This document shows positions 27,828 to 37,242 of a stretch of DNA of 64,000 nucleotides, in pieces. This DNA comes from Blastopirellula marina (lineage in GTDB: Bacteria > Planctomycetota > Planctomycetia > Pirellulales > Pirellulaceae), in NCBI RefSeq assembly GCF_002967715.1, contig NZ_PUIA01000017.1, forward strand, positions 372,001 through 436,000, written 5' to 3'. The notes below the pieces were generated by a model that saw nothing but the letters and a program-made list of their open reading frames with translations, ran no database searches and was not told the origin of the DNA. The translations under genes were made by a program, and so were the position numbers. Positions within the stretch are counted from its first letter, which is position 1. Each line of letters starts with the position of its first letter.

Positions 27828-28226
27828 GACAAGGGCTGCCTTGAGATAGAGTGTAAGTAGGGCACTTACGGCACAGTGCGTCGTCATCTTAACATGACCA
27901 TGGCTGTCGCAAGTCCCCACCGTTTGGCAACTTACCCCAAATGGGCGGGTCAGTGTTCAAAACTTGCAATCTGTCAGCAGCCGAACTACGATACCGGTGA
28001 CCGTGGTTCTGTTTCCAGGGACGGTATTTAGTAGCCCGAATGCCCTCGTTCGAGTGGTAAAGGGCTCCTCTTCAAGGACGAAGCACCGATTGTCAGCGAT
28101 TCCTCGCGACTCGCCGACAGCCGTTAGATCCGAGTTTCCCACGAGCACGTCCACTTCCCAACAAATCTCATGAACTTAGCGCCACTCGAGCGCCGCCAAC
28201 CGATTGGTACCAGGGAGTTATTATTG
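27828..28226. other. Divergent intergenic region, nothing specific recognised
   Basis: 399 bp between two divergently transcribed genes, so it must hold two promoters. I see no clear -35/-10 pair, RNA gene or repeat. CAGGGAG at 28211-28217 is the ribosome binding site of the 28227 gene. Confidence 0.5.
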
Positions 28227-29855
28227 ATGACGAGGAACGTTATCGCCTGCGGGCTACTGTCCTGCCTAAGTCTGCTTCTTACTGCCGGCGCAACCCAAGA
28301 GGCAGCGGCTCAAGACACCGTTCTGATCGATTTGTATGGTCGCGGTGTGCATGCTTACAACCGTGGTGATTTCCTGGAAGCTGAGAAGCTCTTGGATGCC
28401 GTCATCGCCGAAGGCACCACCGATCCGCGTGCTTACTACTTCCTGGGTCTGACCAACTACAAGCTGGGCAACGAAGACGAAGCGAAAGCCGACTTCACCA
28501 AGGGTGCCCAGTTAGAACTTGACAAAAGTCAGGTTTATCCGGTCGGCAAGGCGCTTGAACGCGTGCAAGGCTCGGAACGCTTGATGCTGGAAGACTACCG
28601 CAACAAGGTCCGCACCGAGGTCTACCTGAAGAAAAAAGATCTGGAACGACAACGCTACGAAGCCCTGCAGCGAGCAGAGGATCAAGTGCTGCGTAATCGC
28701 CAACAGGGTGCTGCAACGACAGCGCCAGTTGTTCCGGTTCCTGCCCAGGACGAGACCGATCCATTCGGCTCACCTAGTGCCGCCACCACGCCGATGACAC
28801 CAGATCCGATCGTTCAGCCGAATCCAACGGAGCCTGAAATGACGGAAGATCCCTTCGGTGGAACTTCCCCTCCAGGCTCAGCTACAAATCCAGCACCTGC
28901 CAGCCCCATGGCCGCCCCAGCGGACGATCCATTTGGTGCAGCACCGGCACCAACTCCGACGACCGAACCAAGTGATGATCCATTTGGTGCGACACCAGCT
29001 CCAATGCCTGAAATGACAGCTCCAGCGGACGACCCATTCGGTGCCGCTCCGGCCCCAGCACCAACCACCGAACCTAGCGATGATCCGTTCGGTGCGGCAC
29101 CGATGCCGAATCCGACCGAACCCGAAATGACCACCGATCCGTTCGGAGGAACGTCAGCTCCAGGTTCGGCCACGAACCCTGCCCCGGCCAGCCCCATGGC
29201 AGCCCCTGCGGGCGATCCATTTGGTGCCGCTCCGGCACCAGCACCGACTACCGAACCTAGTGACGATCCGTTCGGTGCTGCTCCTGCACCGGCTCCAGCT
29301 CCAACGACCGCACCTAGTGATGATCCGTTCGGTGCGGCACCGATGCCGAATCCGACCGAACCCGAAATGACCACCGATCCGTTCGGAGGAACGTCGGCCC
29401 CAGGTTCGGCTACGAACCCTGCCCCGGCCAGCCCCATGGCAGCCCCTGCGGGCGATCCATTTGGTGCCGCTCCGGCACCAGCACCGACTACCGAACCTAG
29501 TGACGATCCGTTCGGTGCTGCTCCTGCACCGGCTCCAGCTCCAACGACCGCACCTAGTGATGATCCGTTCGGTGCGGCACCGATGCCGAATCCGACCGAA
29601 CCCGAAATGACCACCGATCCGTTCGGAGGAACGTCGGCCCCAGGTTCGGCTACGAACCCTGCCCCGGCCAGCCCCATGGCAGCCCCTGCGGGCGATCCAT
29701 TTGGTGCCGCGTCAGCTCCAGCTGCCAACGATCCGTTCGGTGCCGTTCCTGCCGCCAAACCGGCTGCCGCTCCGGCAAACCAAACACCGGCCGCGAAGCC
29801 AATGACCACGCCAAGTGACGATCCGTTTGGTGCTGCTGATCCTTTCAGCAACTAG
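28227..29855 (+). CDS. Secreted TPR protein with a long DPFG/Pro-Ala repeat tail
   Basis: A 542-residue protein. A signal peptide (MTRNVIACGLLSCLSLLLTAGATQEAAA) is followed by about 90 residues of TPR-like helices (AYNRGDFLEAEKLLDAVIAEGTTDPRAYYFLGLTNYKLGNEDEA) and a basic coiled-coil-like stretch (residues about 115-150). The remaining roughly 370 residues are low-complexity, built from units ending in DDPFGAAPAPAP and the longer unit PNPTEPEMTTDPFGGTSAPG. The tail is encoded by 240-bp tandem DNA repeats. It probably acts in the periplasm as an extended linker or adhesive-type tail; function unknown. CAGGGAG lies 9 nt before the ATG. Confidence 0.8.
   Translation: MTRNVIACGLLSCLSLLLTAGATQEAAAQDTVLIDLYGRGVHAYNRGDFLEAEKLLDAVIAEGTTDPRAYYFLGLTNYKLGNEDEAKADFTKGAQLELDKSQVYPVGKALERVQGSERLMLEDYRNKVRTEVYLKKKDLERQRYEALQRAEDQVLRNRQQGAATTAPVVPVPAQDETDPFGSPSAATTPMTPDPIVQPNPTEPEMTEDPFGGTSPPGSATNPAPASPMAAPADDPFGAAPAPTPTTEPSDDPFGATPAPMPEMTAPADDPFGAAPAPAPTTEPSDDPFGAAPMPNPTEPEMTTDPFGGTSAPGSATNPAPASPMAAPAGDPFGAAPAPAPTTEPSDDPFGAAPAPAPAPTTAPSDDPFGAAPMPNPTEPEMTTDPFGGTSAPGSATNPAPASPMAAPAGDPFGAAPAPAPTTEPSDDPFGAAPAPAPAPTTAPSDDPFGAAPMPNPTEPEMTTDPFGGTSAPGSATNPAPASPMAAPAGDPFGAASAPAANDPFGAVPAAKPAAAPANQTPAAKPMTTPSDDPFGAADPFSN
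29081..29710 (+). repeat. 240-bp in-frame tandem repeat, about 2.6 copies
   Basis: Copies begin at about 29081, 29321 and 29561. The second and the partial third copy are identical over 150 bp; the first and second differ at only about three positions in 240. The unit is 80 codons, so the frame is kept. A more diverged copy lies upstream at about 28800-28960. The near identity indicates recent tandem duplication. Confidence 0.9.
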
Positions 29856-30018
29856 AAACAACTTCCGACGAGACAACTTGATCTCGCATACGCGGAACTT
29901 CGGCAGCGTTTTTCCTTGACGCGCCGTCGTTCCGTTTCGGACAATAGATCCGAACCTTATCCCGCCCCCACATGCCGCCGCGCAAGCGGTCTCGCCGAAA
30001 CGACAAGGAACCCACCTG

Positions 30019-32235
30019 ATGGTGCGCTCTTCAGTGCTGATTGCTCTCGCGCTCGCTTTCTGTGTTGCCTCCAACGTTCTTGCCGCCCCGCAAATCGATA
30101 GCGTCTCGCTACGCGGACTGACAATCGGCCAGACAACTCGTTTGACCCTGCGTGGCAAACAGCTTGGTCCCAATCCGGAAGTTAAGCTCAACTTCCCGAC
30201 GGATGCCGTTCGCGTCTTGCCCGAGTCAAATCCTCAGCAGTTGGAACTCGAGATCGTACTTCCTCAAGATGCCGTGCCGATGCATGGCCAGCTGCGAGTT
30301 GCCACGACGACGGGAATCAGCGTTCCGATTACGCTAGGCATTGACCAGCTACCGGAGGCCCCATTCAGCGAACAAATCGACACTCTCCCGATTGCGCTCA
30401 CCGGTAACCTCACTGGCGCGCAATTGCTCTCAACTTCCTTCAGCGGCAAAGCCGGCCAGCATGTGATTGCTGAAGTGGAAGCCCAGCGAATGGGCAGCAA
30501 GCTACAGCCACTGGTCAGCATCATCGACGAGCGTGGCACGCAACTCGCTTACTCCTCGCGCGAAGTCACCTTGCATGGCGATGCTCGTGTGGAAGTCAAA
30601 CTGCCTGCCGACGGCGTCTACACGATCAAACTGCAAGACGTCCTTTTCAAAGGAGGATCGCCAGGGCACTTTCGGTTGAAAGTCGGACAGTTCAGCTACG
30701 CGGATTTGCAACTTCCGCTCGCACTAAGCCAGCAGGAAATTCAAAGCGATGGATCGCCAGGAATGAAGATGGCCAAGGACTTCCAAAGCAAAAGCGAATC
30801 AGGCCCGTTCAGTGGTCCTCAACCGAAGATCTATGCCAGCGAAATTCCCGAGGTAACCGTCGCCGCTAGCGACAAACCAAGCGAAACAACGACCGGTGCC
30901 GCTCCGATCGGAATTAGCAGCGTTCTTTCCGAACCGAAGGAGACCGATGCATTTCTCATCGATGTCACCCCAGGCACCAAGTACCGCGCCGAGGTCTTCG
31001 CCCAGCGGCTCAACTCGCCGGTCGATGCGGTGCTCGAAATTCGCAAGCCGGATGGGGGCATGCTCGCCAGCTCCGACGACCAAAACAACACGCCTGATCC
31101 CGCTGCCGTGTTCGACGTCCCCCAAGGCATCAACCAGGTGAAGGTATCAGTACACGATGTCACCCGGGCAGGCGGCCCGTTGCACCTGTATCGCATCGCG
31201 GTCACGCCGGCAAATCATGCCGACTTTCACCTGCACATCCCCAGCCCAGCGATCAACATTCCCGCTGGCGGCAGCGCGGTGATGGAAGTCATTGCCCAGC
31301 GCCGTGGCTTTGGTGGACCGATTGCCTTGAACCTGCCTAACCTTCCCGCCGGTGTGACGGCTTCCCTCAACGAGATTCCGGCACGTGCCGATCGAGCACT
31401 TGTTACCTTCACCGCGGCGGCAGATGCCAAGCAGTCGGCGGTTGTCAGCGTCGAAGGGGAAGTCAAAGCGAAAGAGCACACCGTTCGCCACGCAGCCGCC
31501 ATAGGCAGCGATGCAGCCGGCTTTGGTGTTGCGGCTTCTGAAGAAAACCTCGGCATCGGCATCATTCAAAAACCACAACTCACGTTGGCCTTCGCCAGTA
31601 CGCCGGCAGCTAACGCCCTGGGTCTAGGCCAATCGACACCACTAACCGTGAAGGTGCAGCGCGGCGAAGGACAGACAGGCCCCGTTCGATTCTCGCTCGT
31701 CACTTCGCAGGTCATTCCCGAAGACAAAGGGAAGCCCGACATGACCAAGGCGATCAAGCTTAACGGCGAACCAGTCTTAGCGGCCGACCAATCGGAAATG
31801 CAGCTTTCGCTCTCCGTTCCTCAAGAGCTGAAAGACATTGCCTGGGATGTAGCCGTGAAGGGAGAGCTTCTCTCCGACGACAAGAAGCAAGTCAAAGGAT
31901 CGGCGACGACCGAGGCGGTTCGCATGACGATGGGTTCGCCCCTCTTCCTGGCGCTCACCGGCGAGTCGATCGTACGTCTGAAAGGAAAGATCTCGCGTGC
32001 TGGCGGCTTTACCGAAGCCGTGACGATCGTGGCCGAAGGACTTCCGAAAGAAGCAAAAGCGGCACCCGTGGAGGTTAAGGCCGATAAAACCGACTTCGAA
32101 CTGGAAGTGGTGTTGCCCAGTGGGATCCAAGCAAACCAACTGGCCAACGTGAAATTGGTCGCAAAATCGAAGCGCAACGGGGAAGATACCACCAGTAATT
32201 CCGTGGCCATAAAGTTGGAAACCGGCACGAAATAA
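30019..32235 (+). CDS. Secreted protein with PPC-type (pre-peptidase C-terminal) domains
   Basis: A 738-residue protein with a signal peptide (MVRSSVLIALALAFCVASNVLA). Residues about 25-110 (IDSVSLRGLTIGQTTRLTLRGKQLG) look like an IPT/TIG immunoglobulin-like domain. Two PPC-like beta domains follow: GKAGQHVIAEVEAQRMGSKLQPLVSIIDERGTQLAY (about 148-235) and DAFLIDVTPGTKYRAEVFAQRLNSPVDAVLEIRKPDGGMLASSDD (about 310-395). The rest is further beta-sandwich. No catalytic domain is present. Such proteins are common in planctomycetes, sometimes with cytochrome or DUF1549 genes, absent here. Location periplasmic or extracellular. Confidence 0.8.
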   Translation: MVRSSVLIALALAFCVASNVLAAPQIDSVSLRGLTIGQTTRLTLRGKQLGPNPEVKLNFPTDAVRVLPESNPQQLELEIVLPQDAVPMHGQLRVATTTGISVPITLGIDQLPEAPFSEQIDTLPIALTGNLTGAQLLSTSFSGKAGQHVIAEVEAQRMGSKLQPLVSIIDERGTQLAYSSREVTLHGDARVEVKLPADGVYTIKLQDVLFKGGSPGHFRLKVGQFSYADLQLPLALSQQEIQSDGSPGMKMAKDFQSKSESGPFSGPQPKIYASEIPEVTVAASDKPSETTTGAAPIGISSVLSEPKETDAFLIDVTPGTKYRAEVFAQRLNSPVDAVLEIRKPDGGMLASSDDQNNTPDPAAVFDVPQGINQVKVSVHDVTRAGGPLHLYRIAVTPANHADFHLHIPSPAINIPAGGSAVMEVIAQRRGFGGPIALNLPNLPAGVTASLNEIPARADRALVTFTAAADAKQSAVVSVEGEVKAKEHTVRHAAAIGSDAAGFGVAASEENLGIGIIQKPQLTLAFASTPAANALGLGQSTPLTVKVQRGEGQTGPVRFSLVTSQVIPEDKGKPDMTKAIKLNGEPVLAADQSEMQLSLSVPQELKDIAWDVAVKGELLSDDKKQVKGSATTEAVRMTMGSPLFLALTGESIVRLKGKISRAGGFTEAVTIVAEGLPKEAKAAPVEVKADKTDFELEVVLPSGIQANQLANVKLVAKSKRNGEDTTSNSVAIKLETGTK

Positions 32236-32440
32236 CTTTCGCCCCTCTCCGGGCGGGAAATTCCGTGAATGAGCTCAATTGGGCCGGTAAACGAACTCTT
32301 GTCTGCCTATACTGAATGATTCGTTGGCATCCCCCGCCTGCCTTACAGGGTGTCGCGTTCACTATACGAGCACGCTCAACCCCTAAGTCACCGAGCGTCT
32401 CGTTCGAGATGGGAATTCGATTTCAAGAGAGACAGACCGT

Positions 32441-33604
32441 ATGCACAAGTTTGCTTTGACCTTGGCCATCGTGGCCTCGATGGTTGTGTCGGCCACGGCC
32501 GCTGAAGTGGTTGGCATCAGCCCCAACAAACCTGAGTCGGGCCCTTACGTGAAGATCGACAACGGCTTCATGGTGCCCTACGAAATCACCATCCCCGGCA
32601 CCGATGCCAAGCTGAAGATGATTCCCATCCCTGGCGGTAAGTTCAAGCTGGGTAGCCCTGATTCCGAAGCTGGCCACACCGATGCCGAAGCTCCGCAGAT
32701 CGAAGTCGAAGTACCTCCTTTCTGGATGGCCGAACACGAAACGACCTGGAAGCAGTACAAGCCTTATATGGAACTGTACCAGTCGTTCAAAGATTTCCAG
32801 GCAGACGGCGTTCGCAAGGTGACCGACGACAATCGTGTCGACGCGATCACGGCCCCTACGCCATTGTACGAACCAAGCTTCACCTACGAATATGGCGAAG
32901 ACCCACAACTGCCAGCCGTCACGATGACCAACTACGCAGCTCGTCAGTACACCAAGTGGCTCAGCGGAGTTACCGGTAACCAGTACCGCCTGCCTAGCGA
33001 AGCCGAATGGGAATTCGCCGCTCGCGGTGGTACCGACACGGCTTACCACTTTGGTAACGATCCAGAGAAGCTGGAAGAATACGCCTGGTTCGATGGCAAC
33101 TCGGACGAAGCACCTCACCTGGTCAAAGAAAAGAAGCCCAACCAGTACGGTCTGTACGACATGCATGGCAACGTGTGGGAATTCGTTCTCGATCAGTACA
33201 GCGAAGAAGGATTCGCTCGCCTGGAAGGGAAGAAGCTGAAAGCCCTCGACACGGTTGCCTGGCCCACCGAGCTCGAACCATTGATGGTCAAGGGTGGCGG
33301 CTGGGATGACGACGCCGAGAACCTGCGTTCGGCCGCGAAGATGGGTAGCAGCGAAAGTGACTGGAAGGAAGAAGACCCGAACGTTCCGCTCAGCCCTTGG
33401 TGGTTCACCAGCTATCCTTCGACGATGGTTGGCTTCCGCGTGATTCGTCCGTTGGAGGAAACGCCCAAGAAAGACGCTGTGAAGTTCTACGTTCCTGAAA
33501 TCGAGTTCCTGAATCTCGACGTCAGCGACCGCCTGATCGAAGGACGAGGTGTCCTGGGGCTGGTTGATCCCGAACTACCGGCAGCATTGAAAAAGGCCGA
33601 GTAG
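32441..33604 (+). CDS. Secreted FGE/SUMF1-fold protein, copy 1 (no cysteines)
   Basis: A 387-residue protein with a signal peptide (MHKFALTLAIVASMVVSATAA). MIPIPGGKFKLGSPDSEAGHTDAEAPQIEVEVPPFWMAEHETTWKQYKPYM, YRLPSEAEWEFAARGGTDTAYHFG, NQYGLYDMHGNVWEFVLDQY and GFRVIRPLE are the ordered landmarks of the formylglycine-generating-enzyme/sulfatase-modifying-factor fold. The protein contains no Cys at all, so it cannot use the two-cysteine copper chemistry of true FGE. It is therefore a fold relative, perhaps a binding or structural protein. It is the first of a tandem pair upstream of a sulfatase, with its own terminator. Confidence 0.88.
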   Translation: MHKFALTLAIVASMVVSATAAEVVGISPNKPESGPYVKIDNGFMVPYEITIPGTDAKLKMIPIPGGKFKLGSPDSEAGHTDAEAPQIEVEVPPFWMAEHETTWKQYKPYMELYQSFKDFQADGVRKVTDDNRVDAITAPTPLYEPSFTYEYGEDPQLPAVTMTNYAARQYTKWLSGVTGNQYRLPSEAEWEFAARGGTDTAYHFGNDPEKLEEYAWFDGNSDEAPHLVKEKKPNQYGLYDMHGNVWEFVLDQYSEEGFARLEGKKLKALDTVAWPTELEPLMVKGGGWDDDAENLRSAAKMGSSESDWKEEDPNVPLSPWWFTSYPSTMVGFRVIRPLEETPKKDAVKFYVPEIEFLNLDVSDRLIEGRGVLGLVDPELPAALKKAE

Positions 33605-33623
33605 TTCCTAGTGCTCAAACGAT

Positions 33624-33658
33624 AACCCTTTCTCCGTCAAACGAGAGAGGGTTTTTTT
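33624..33658 (+). terminator. Intrinsic terminator
   Basis: AACCCTTTCTC pairs with GAGAGAGGGTT (one wobble pair) around an 8-nt loop and runs into seven T, 20 bp after the first FGE-fold gene. It separates the two paralogues transcriptionally. Confidence 0.88.
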
Positions 33659-33749
33659 ATAGCTCGATTGAAAACTTGCATGGATGGGCCAGCACAAGTA
33701 ACTTGCTGGAAAGTCCTCCTCGTTCTCGGCTTCAAAAGAGACAAAGGAT

Positions 33750-34913
33750 ATGCATAAGTTTGCTTTGACCTTGGCCGTGGTAGCTTCCATGGTTGTATCC
33801 GTAGCAGCCGCTGAAGTGGTTGGCATTAGCCCCAACAAACCTGAGTCGGGCCCCTATGTGAAGATCGATAGTGGCTATATGGTGCCCTACGAAATCACCA
33901 TCCCCGGCACCGATGCCAAGTTGAAAATGGTTCCTATCCCCGCTGGCAAGTTCAAGCTGGGTAGCCCAGATTCCGAAGTGGGTCACCGTTTGGCGGAAGC
34001 TCCTCAAATCGAAGTCGAGGTTCGTCCATTCTGGATGGCCGAATACGAAACGACCTGGAAACAGTTCAAACCGTTCATGGAACTGTACTCGCCATTCAAA
34101 GACTTCGAGTATCGCGGTGTTCGCAAAGTGACCGAACAGAACCGTATCGACGCGATTACTGCCCCCACACCCCTTTATGAACCGGGCTTTACCTTCGAGT
34201 ATGGTGAAGACCCTCAACTGCCTGCGGTCACGATGACCAACTATTCGGCTCGCCAGTATACCAAGTGGCTTAGCGGTATCACTGGCAATCAGTATCGACT
34301 GCCATGCGAAGCCGAATGGGAGTATGCCGCTTTGGGCGGAGCTGACACGGCCTATCACTTTGGCAACGATCCTGCGAAGCTGGACGAGTATGCTTGGTAC
34401 TCGGGCAATTCGGACGAAACTCCACACGTGGTCAAAGGCAAGAAACCCAATCAATACGGCCTGTACGACATGCACGGCAACGTGTGGGAGTGGGTACTCG
34501 ATCAGTACAGCGACCAAGGATTTGCTCGCCTGGAAGGGAAGCAGCTCAAAGCACTCGACACGGTTGCCTGGCCGACCGAGCCTGATCCGTTGATGGTCAA
34601 AGGGGGTGGATGGGATGAAGTCGCCCAGAACGTTCGGGCTGCCTCGAAGATGGGTAGCAGCGACATCGACTGGAAACAAGAAGATCCCTGCATTCCCATG
34701 AGCCCTTGGTGGTTCACCAGCTTTCCGTCGACGGTGGTTGGCTTCCGTGTGATTCGCCCACTGGAAGAACTTCCCAAGCAGGAAGCCGTCAAGTTCTATC
34801 AACCCGATATCGAGTTGTTGAAGCTCGATGTCAGCGACACCCTGCAAGGCGGACGTGGTATCGAGGGCTTGGCCGATCCGGCACTGCCAGCCGCTCTGAA
34901 AAAGAGCGACTAG
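33750..34913 (+). CDS. Secreted FGE/SUMF1-fold protein, copy 2
   Basis: A 387-residue paralogue of the gene just upstream, of the same length and starting with the same signal peptide type (MHKFALTLAVVASMVVSVAAA). Long stretches agree (EVVGISPNKPESGPYVKID, MVPYEITIPGTDAKLKM). It retains the landmarks LPCEAEWEYAALGG, NQYGLYDMHGNVWEWVLDQY and GFRVIRPLE. It has only two Cys in the mature part, in LPCEAEW and EDPCIPMSP; neither falls at the FGE catalytic pair near the RVxAR segment, which is replaced here by NVRAASKMGSSDIDW. A tandem duplicate with its own promoter region and terminator. Confidence 0.88.
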   Translation: MHKFALTLAVVASMVVSVAAAEVVGISPNKPESGPYVKIDSGYMVPYEITIPGTDAKLKMVPIPAGKFKLGSPDSEVGHRLAEAPQIEVEVRPFWMAEYETTWKQFKPFMELYSPFKDFEYRGVRKVTEQNRIDAITAPTPLYEPGFTFEYGEDPQLPAVTMTNYSARQYTKWLSGITGNQYRLPCEAEWEYAALGGADTAYHFGNDPAKLDEYAWYSGNSDETPHVVKGKKPNQYGLYDMHGNVWEWVLDQYSDQGFARLEGKQLKALDTVAWPTEPDPLMVKGGGWDEVAQNVRAASKMGSSDIDWKQEDPCIPMSPWWFTSFPSTVVGFRVIRPLEELPKQEAVKFYQPDIELLKLDVSDTLQGGRGIEGLADPALPAALKKSD

Positions 34914-34942
34914 TCTTCATGACACCCTTCGCGAATTCAAGA

Positions 34943-34976
34943 AACCCTTTTCCAGCCACCTGGAGAGGGTTTTTTC
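34943..34976 (+). terminator. Intrinsic terminator
   Basis: AACCCTTTTCCAG pairs with CTGGAGAGGGTT around CCAC, followed by T-run, 30 bp after the second FGE-fold gene. Its stem resembles the terminator of the first copy, consistent with duplication of gene and terminator together. Confidence 0.88.
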
Positions 34977-35190
34977 GTGCCTCGTTCGATGGATGAAAAC
35001 AAACCGAAGTCCAAATCTCTTGAAAAATAAGCATTAAAAGGGGCAGGCTCGTTGAATTGACGCGGTAAACCGTAGCAACGACAATAGTTTGCATTCCGTT
35101 TTGGCTCGCCCGTTCGGGCATTCGCGCACGAGCCGTGGTTGAATCTCGTTGAACCACTCCCCTTCCCCACCGGCTTGTATGGAGATCTGC

Positions 35191-36732
35191 ATGACCCACT
35201 TTATACGATACTTTACCCTTCTGTTCCTGATCGTCCTGTCGATCGTCGGTACGCTCGGTCGTACGGCTCAAGCAGCCGACCAGGCAGCGGCCAAGAAACC
35301 GAACATCCTGTTCATGATGTCGGACGATCACGCGTTCCAGGCAATTTCGGCCTACCCGGGTGCCATCAACAAGACACCCAACATCGATCGCATCGCCAAA
35401 GAAGGCATGCGTTTCGATCACTGCTACGTGACCAACAGTATCTGCGGTCCGGCCCGGGCCGTGATTCTGACCGGCAAGTACAGCCACCTGAACGGCTTCT
35501 ACGACAACCACACGCCGCGCTTCGACGGCAGCCAGCAGACGTTTGCGAAGCTACTGCAGAAAGCTGGTTACCAAACGGCGATCATTGGTAAGTGGCACCT
35601 GGGTACCGAGCCAACTGGCTTCGATTACTTCAACGTGCTGCAAGGCCAAGGCCCTTACTACAACCCGAAGATGCGTACTTCGGATGGCCCTAAGAATTAC
35701 GAAGGGCACACCAGCGAGATCATCACCGACCTTGCACTTGAGTGGCTGCAAGAGAAACGCGATCCGAACAAACCGTTCCTCTTGATGTACCAGCACAAAG
35801 CACCGCATCGCAACTGGATGCCAGCTCCGAAGTTCTTGAACAAGTATGACGACTTTGAGTTCGCCGAACCGGAAACGATGTGGGACGACTACAAGAACCG
35901 TGCCAGCGGAGCCCGTGATCAGGACATGACCATCGAGAAGACGATGAACATGCACGACCTGAAGGTCGCCAAGCAGCGTGGGCTGACCCCTAAACAGCAG
36001 AAGGTTTGGGACGCCGCCTACGGCCCGAAGAACAAAGCCTTTGAAGACGCCAAGCTGGAAGGCAAAGACCTCACGCGTTGGAAGTTCCAGCGTTACATCA
36101 AAGACTACCTCCGCTGCATCGACTCGGTCGACGAAGGAGTTGGCCAAGTGCTGGATTACCTGGATGAGAACGGCCTGACCGATAACACGCTGGTCATCTA
36201 CAGCTCGGACCAAGGTTTCTACCTGGGCGAGCACGGTTGGTTTGACAAGCGTTGGATGTACGAAGAATCGTTCCGCACGCCGCTGTTGGTTCGTTGGCCT
36301 GGCCACATCAAACCAGGGACCGTCAGCGATGCACTGGTGATGAATCTCGACTTCCCTGAAACGATGCTCGCCGCGGCCGGCGTCGACATTCCCGCCGACA
36401 TGCAAGGGCTCAGCCTGCTGCCGATCTTCCAGGACGACGGTAAGACCCCCAAGGATTGGCCGCGAAAGGAACTGTACTACCACTACTACGAGTTCCCCGG
36501 TGCCCATAGCGTGCCGCGTCATTACGGTGCGTTCGACGGCCGTTACAAGCTGATCAATTACTATCAGCTGGGCGAGTGGGAACTGTTCGACTTGCAGGAA
36601 GACCCGCAGGAAATGAACAGCGTCTACGGCAAGCCAGAGTACGCCGAGGTGCAAGCCAAGATGCACGAGAAGCTGAAAGAGCTTCGCGTGAAGTACAAGG
36701 ACGACACTCCGCGTGACGGTGGCAAGTACTAA
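35191..36732 (+). CDS. Secreted sulfatase (CGPAR site)
   Basis: A 513-residue sulfatase. The start at ATG 35191 is supported by GGAG 6 nt upstream and gives a signal peptide ([28 protein letters not shown]). [22 protein letters not shown] is the metal motif; [20 protein letters not shown] has the active site with Cys85 as formylglycine precursor (C-G-P-A-R, Ala instead of Ser); IIGKWHLG and [38 protein letters not shown] are typical of the sulfatase group annotated as mucin-desulfating or iduronate-2-sulfatase-like. Extracytoplasmic. It follows the FGE-fold pair on the same strand. Confidence 0.92.
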   Translation: MTHFIRYFTLLFLIVLSIVGTLGRTAQAADQAAAKKPNILFMMSDDHAFQAISAYPGAINKTPNIDRIAKEGMRFDHCYVTNSICGPARAVILTGKYSHLNGFYDNHTPRFDGSQQTFAKLLQKAGYQTAIIGKWHLGTEPTGFDYFNVLQGQGPYYNPKMRTSDGPKNYEGHTSEIITDLALEWLQEKRDPNKPFLLMYQHKAPHRNWMPAPKFLNKYDDFEFAEPETMWDDYKNRASGARDQDMTIEKTMNMHDLKVAKQRGLTPKQQKVWDAAYGPKNKAFEDAKLEGKDLTRWKFQRYIKDYLRCIDSVDEGVGQVLDYLDENGLTDNTLVIYSSDQGFYLGEHGWFDKRWMYEESFRTPLLVRWPGHIKPGTVSDALVMNLDFPETMLAAAGVDIPADMQGLSLLPIFQDDGKTPKDWPRKELYYHYYEFPGAHSVPRHYGAFDGRYKLINYYQLGEWELFDLQEDPQEMNSVYGKPEYAEVQAKMHEKLKELRVKYKDDTPRDGGKY

Positions 36733-36756
36733 AGCACCAGGCGAGTGAACCTTTAG

Positions 36757-36793
36757 AAAGCGGCTACATCTTTAGGGGTGTAGCCGCTTTTTT
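36757..36793 (+). terminator. Intrinsic terminator
   Basis: AAAGCGGCTACA pairs with TGTAGCCGCTTT around a 10-nt loop, followed by T-run, 24 bp after the sulfatase stop. Confidence 0.9.
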
Positions 36794-36819
36794 CGTTTTC
36801 TGATGCCAGAGAAGTTCTC

Positions 36820-37164
36820 ATGGGTGTTCGCAAGAAGGGCCGAACTCGTTTCGAGTGTCTTGGGGAATGCTTCGTCTGGTACTGGGATGAGTGGTACATC
36901 CGCATCAGTTCGGAAGACAAATCCTTCGTGATCGCCTACTTCATTGGCGATCCATGGGGCCCTGAGGCACATTTGGAAATTCACGGGCACCATTTTCCCG
37001 GCATCGAGCGAACGGAAAGACGCCCGGTGCGTGTGCTCGTTCCCGAAGCCGTTCGCAAGGAATTCCAATCCTCGACCGGGGCCTTCGTGAATGCGTTGAT
37101 CCGCTGGTGCTTGGATGAGTCGCATACGTTGAAGTATCTCGACGACTCGGAACCGACATCATGA
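36820..37164 (+). CDS. Small protein of unknown function
   Basis: A 114-residue protein starting MGVRKKGRTRFECLGECFVWYWDEWYIRISSEDKSFVIAYFIGDPWG. It is aromatic- and Trp-rich in the first half, with PVRVLVPEAVRKEFQSSTGAFVNALIRWCLDE in the second half. No signal peptide or membrane segment; cytoplasmic. Codon usage resembles the neighbours, so I consider it a real gene, but I recognise no family. It lies 27 bp downstream of the sulfatase terminator. Confidence 0.6.
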   Translation: MGVRKKGRTRFECLGECFVWYWDEWYIRISSEDKSFVIAYFIGDPWGPEAHLEIHGHHFPGIERTERRPVRVLVPEAVRKEFQSSTGAFVNALIRWCLDESHTLKYLDDSEPTS

Positions 37165-37242
37165 GACGGTTAGCGTAAGACTCTTCCAATAGCGATTTCT
37201 CTTGCCAAAGCATGCTTCGATCATGAGGCCTCTCTAAAGTCA

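Noticed and set aside
29081-29710. Regular direct repeats as a possible CRISPR array.
   Set aside because: The unit is 240 bp with no spacer structure, and it is in frame within a coding gene.
28814-29851. A minus-strand repetitive frame rich in Gly, Ala and Ser (PNGS units) that could pass for a silk-like protein.
   Set aside because: It is the reverse reading of the DPFG tandem repeats; the plus-strand gene has a signal peptide, TPR and ribosome site.
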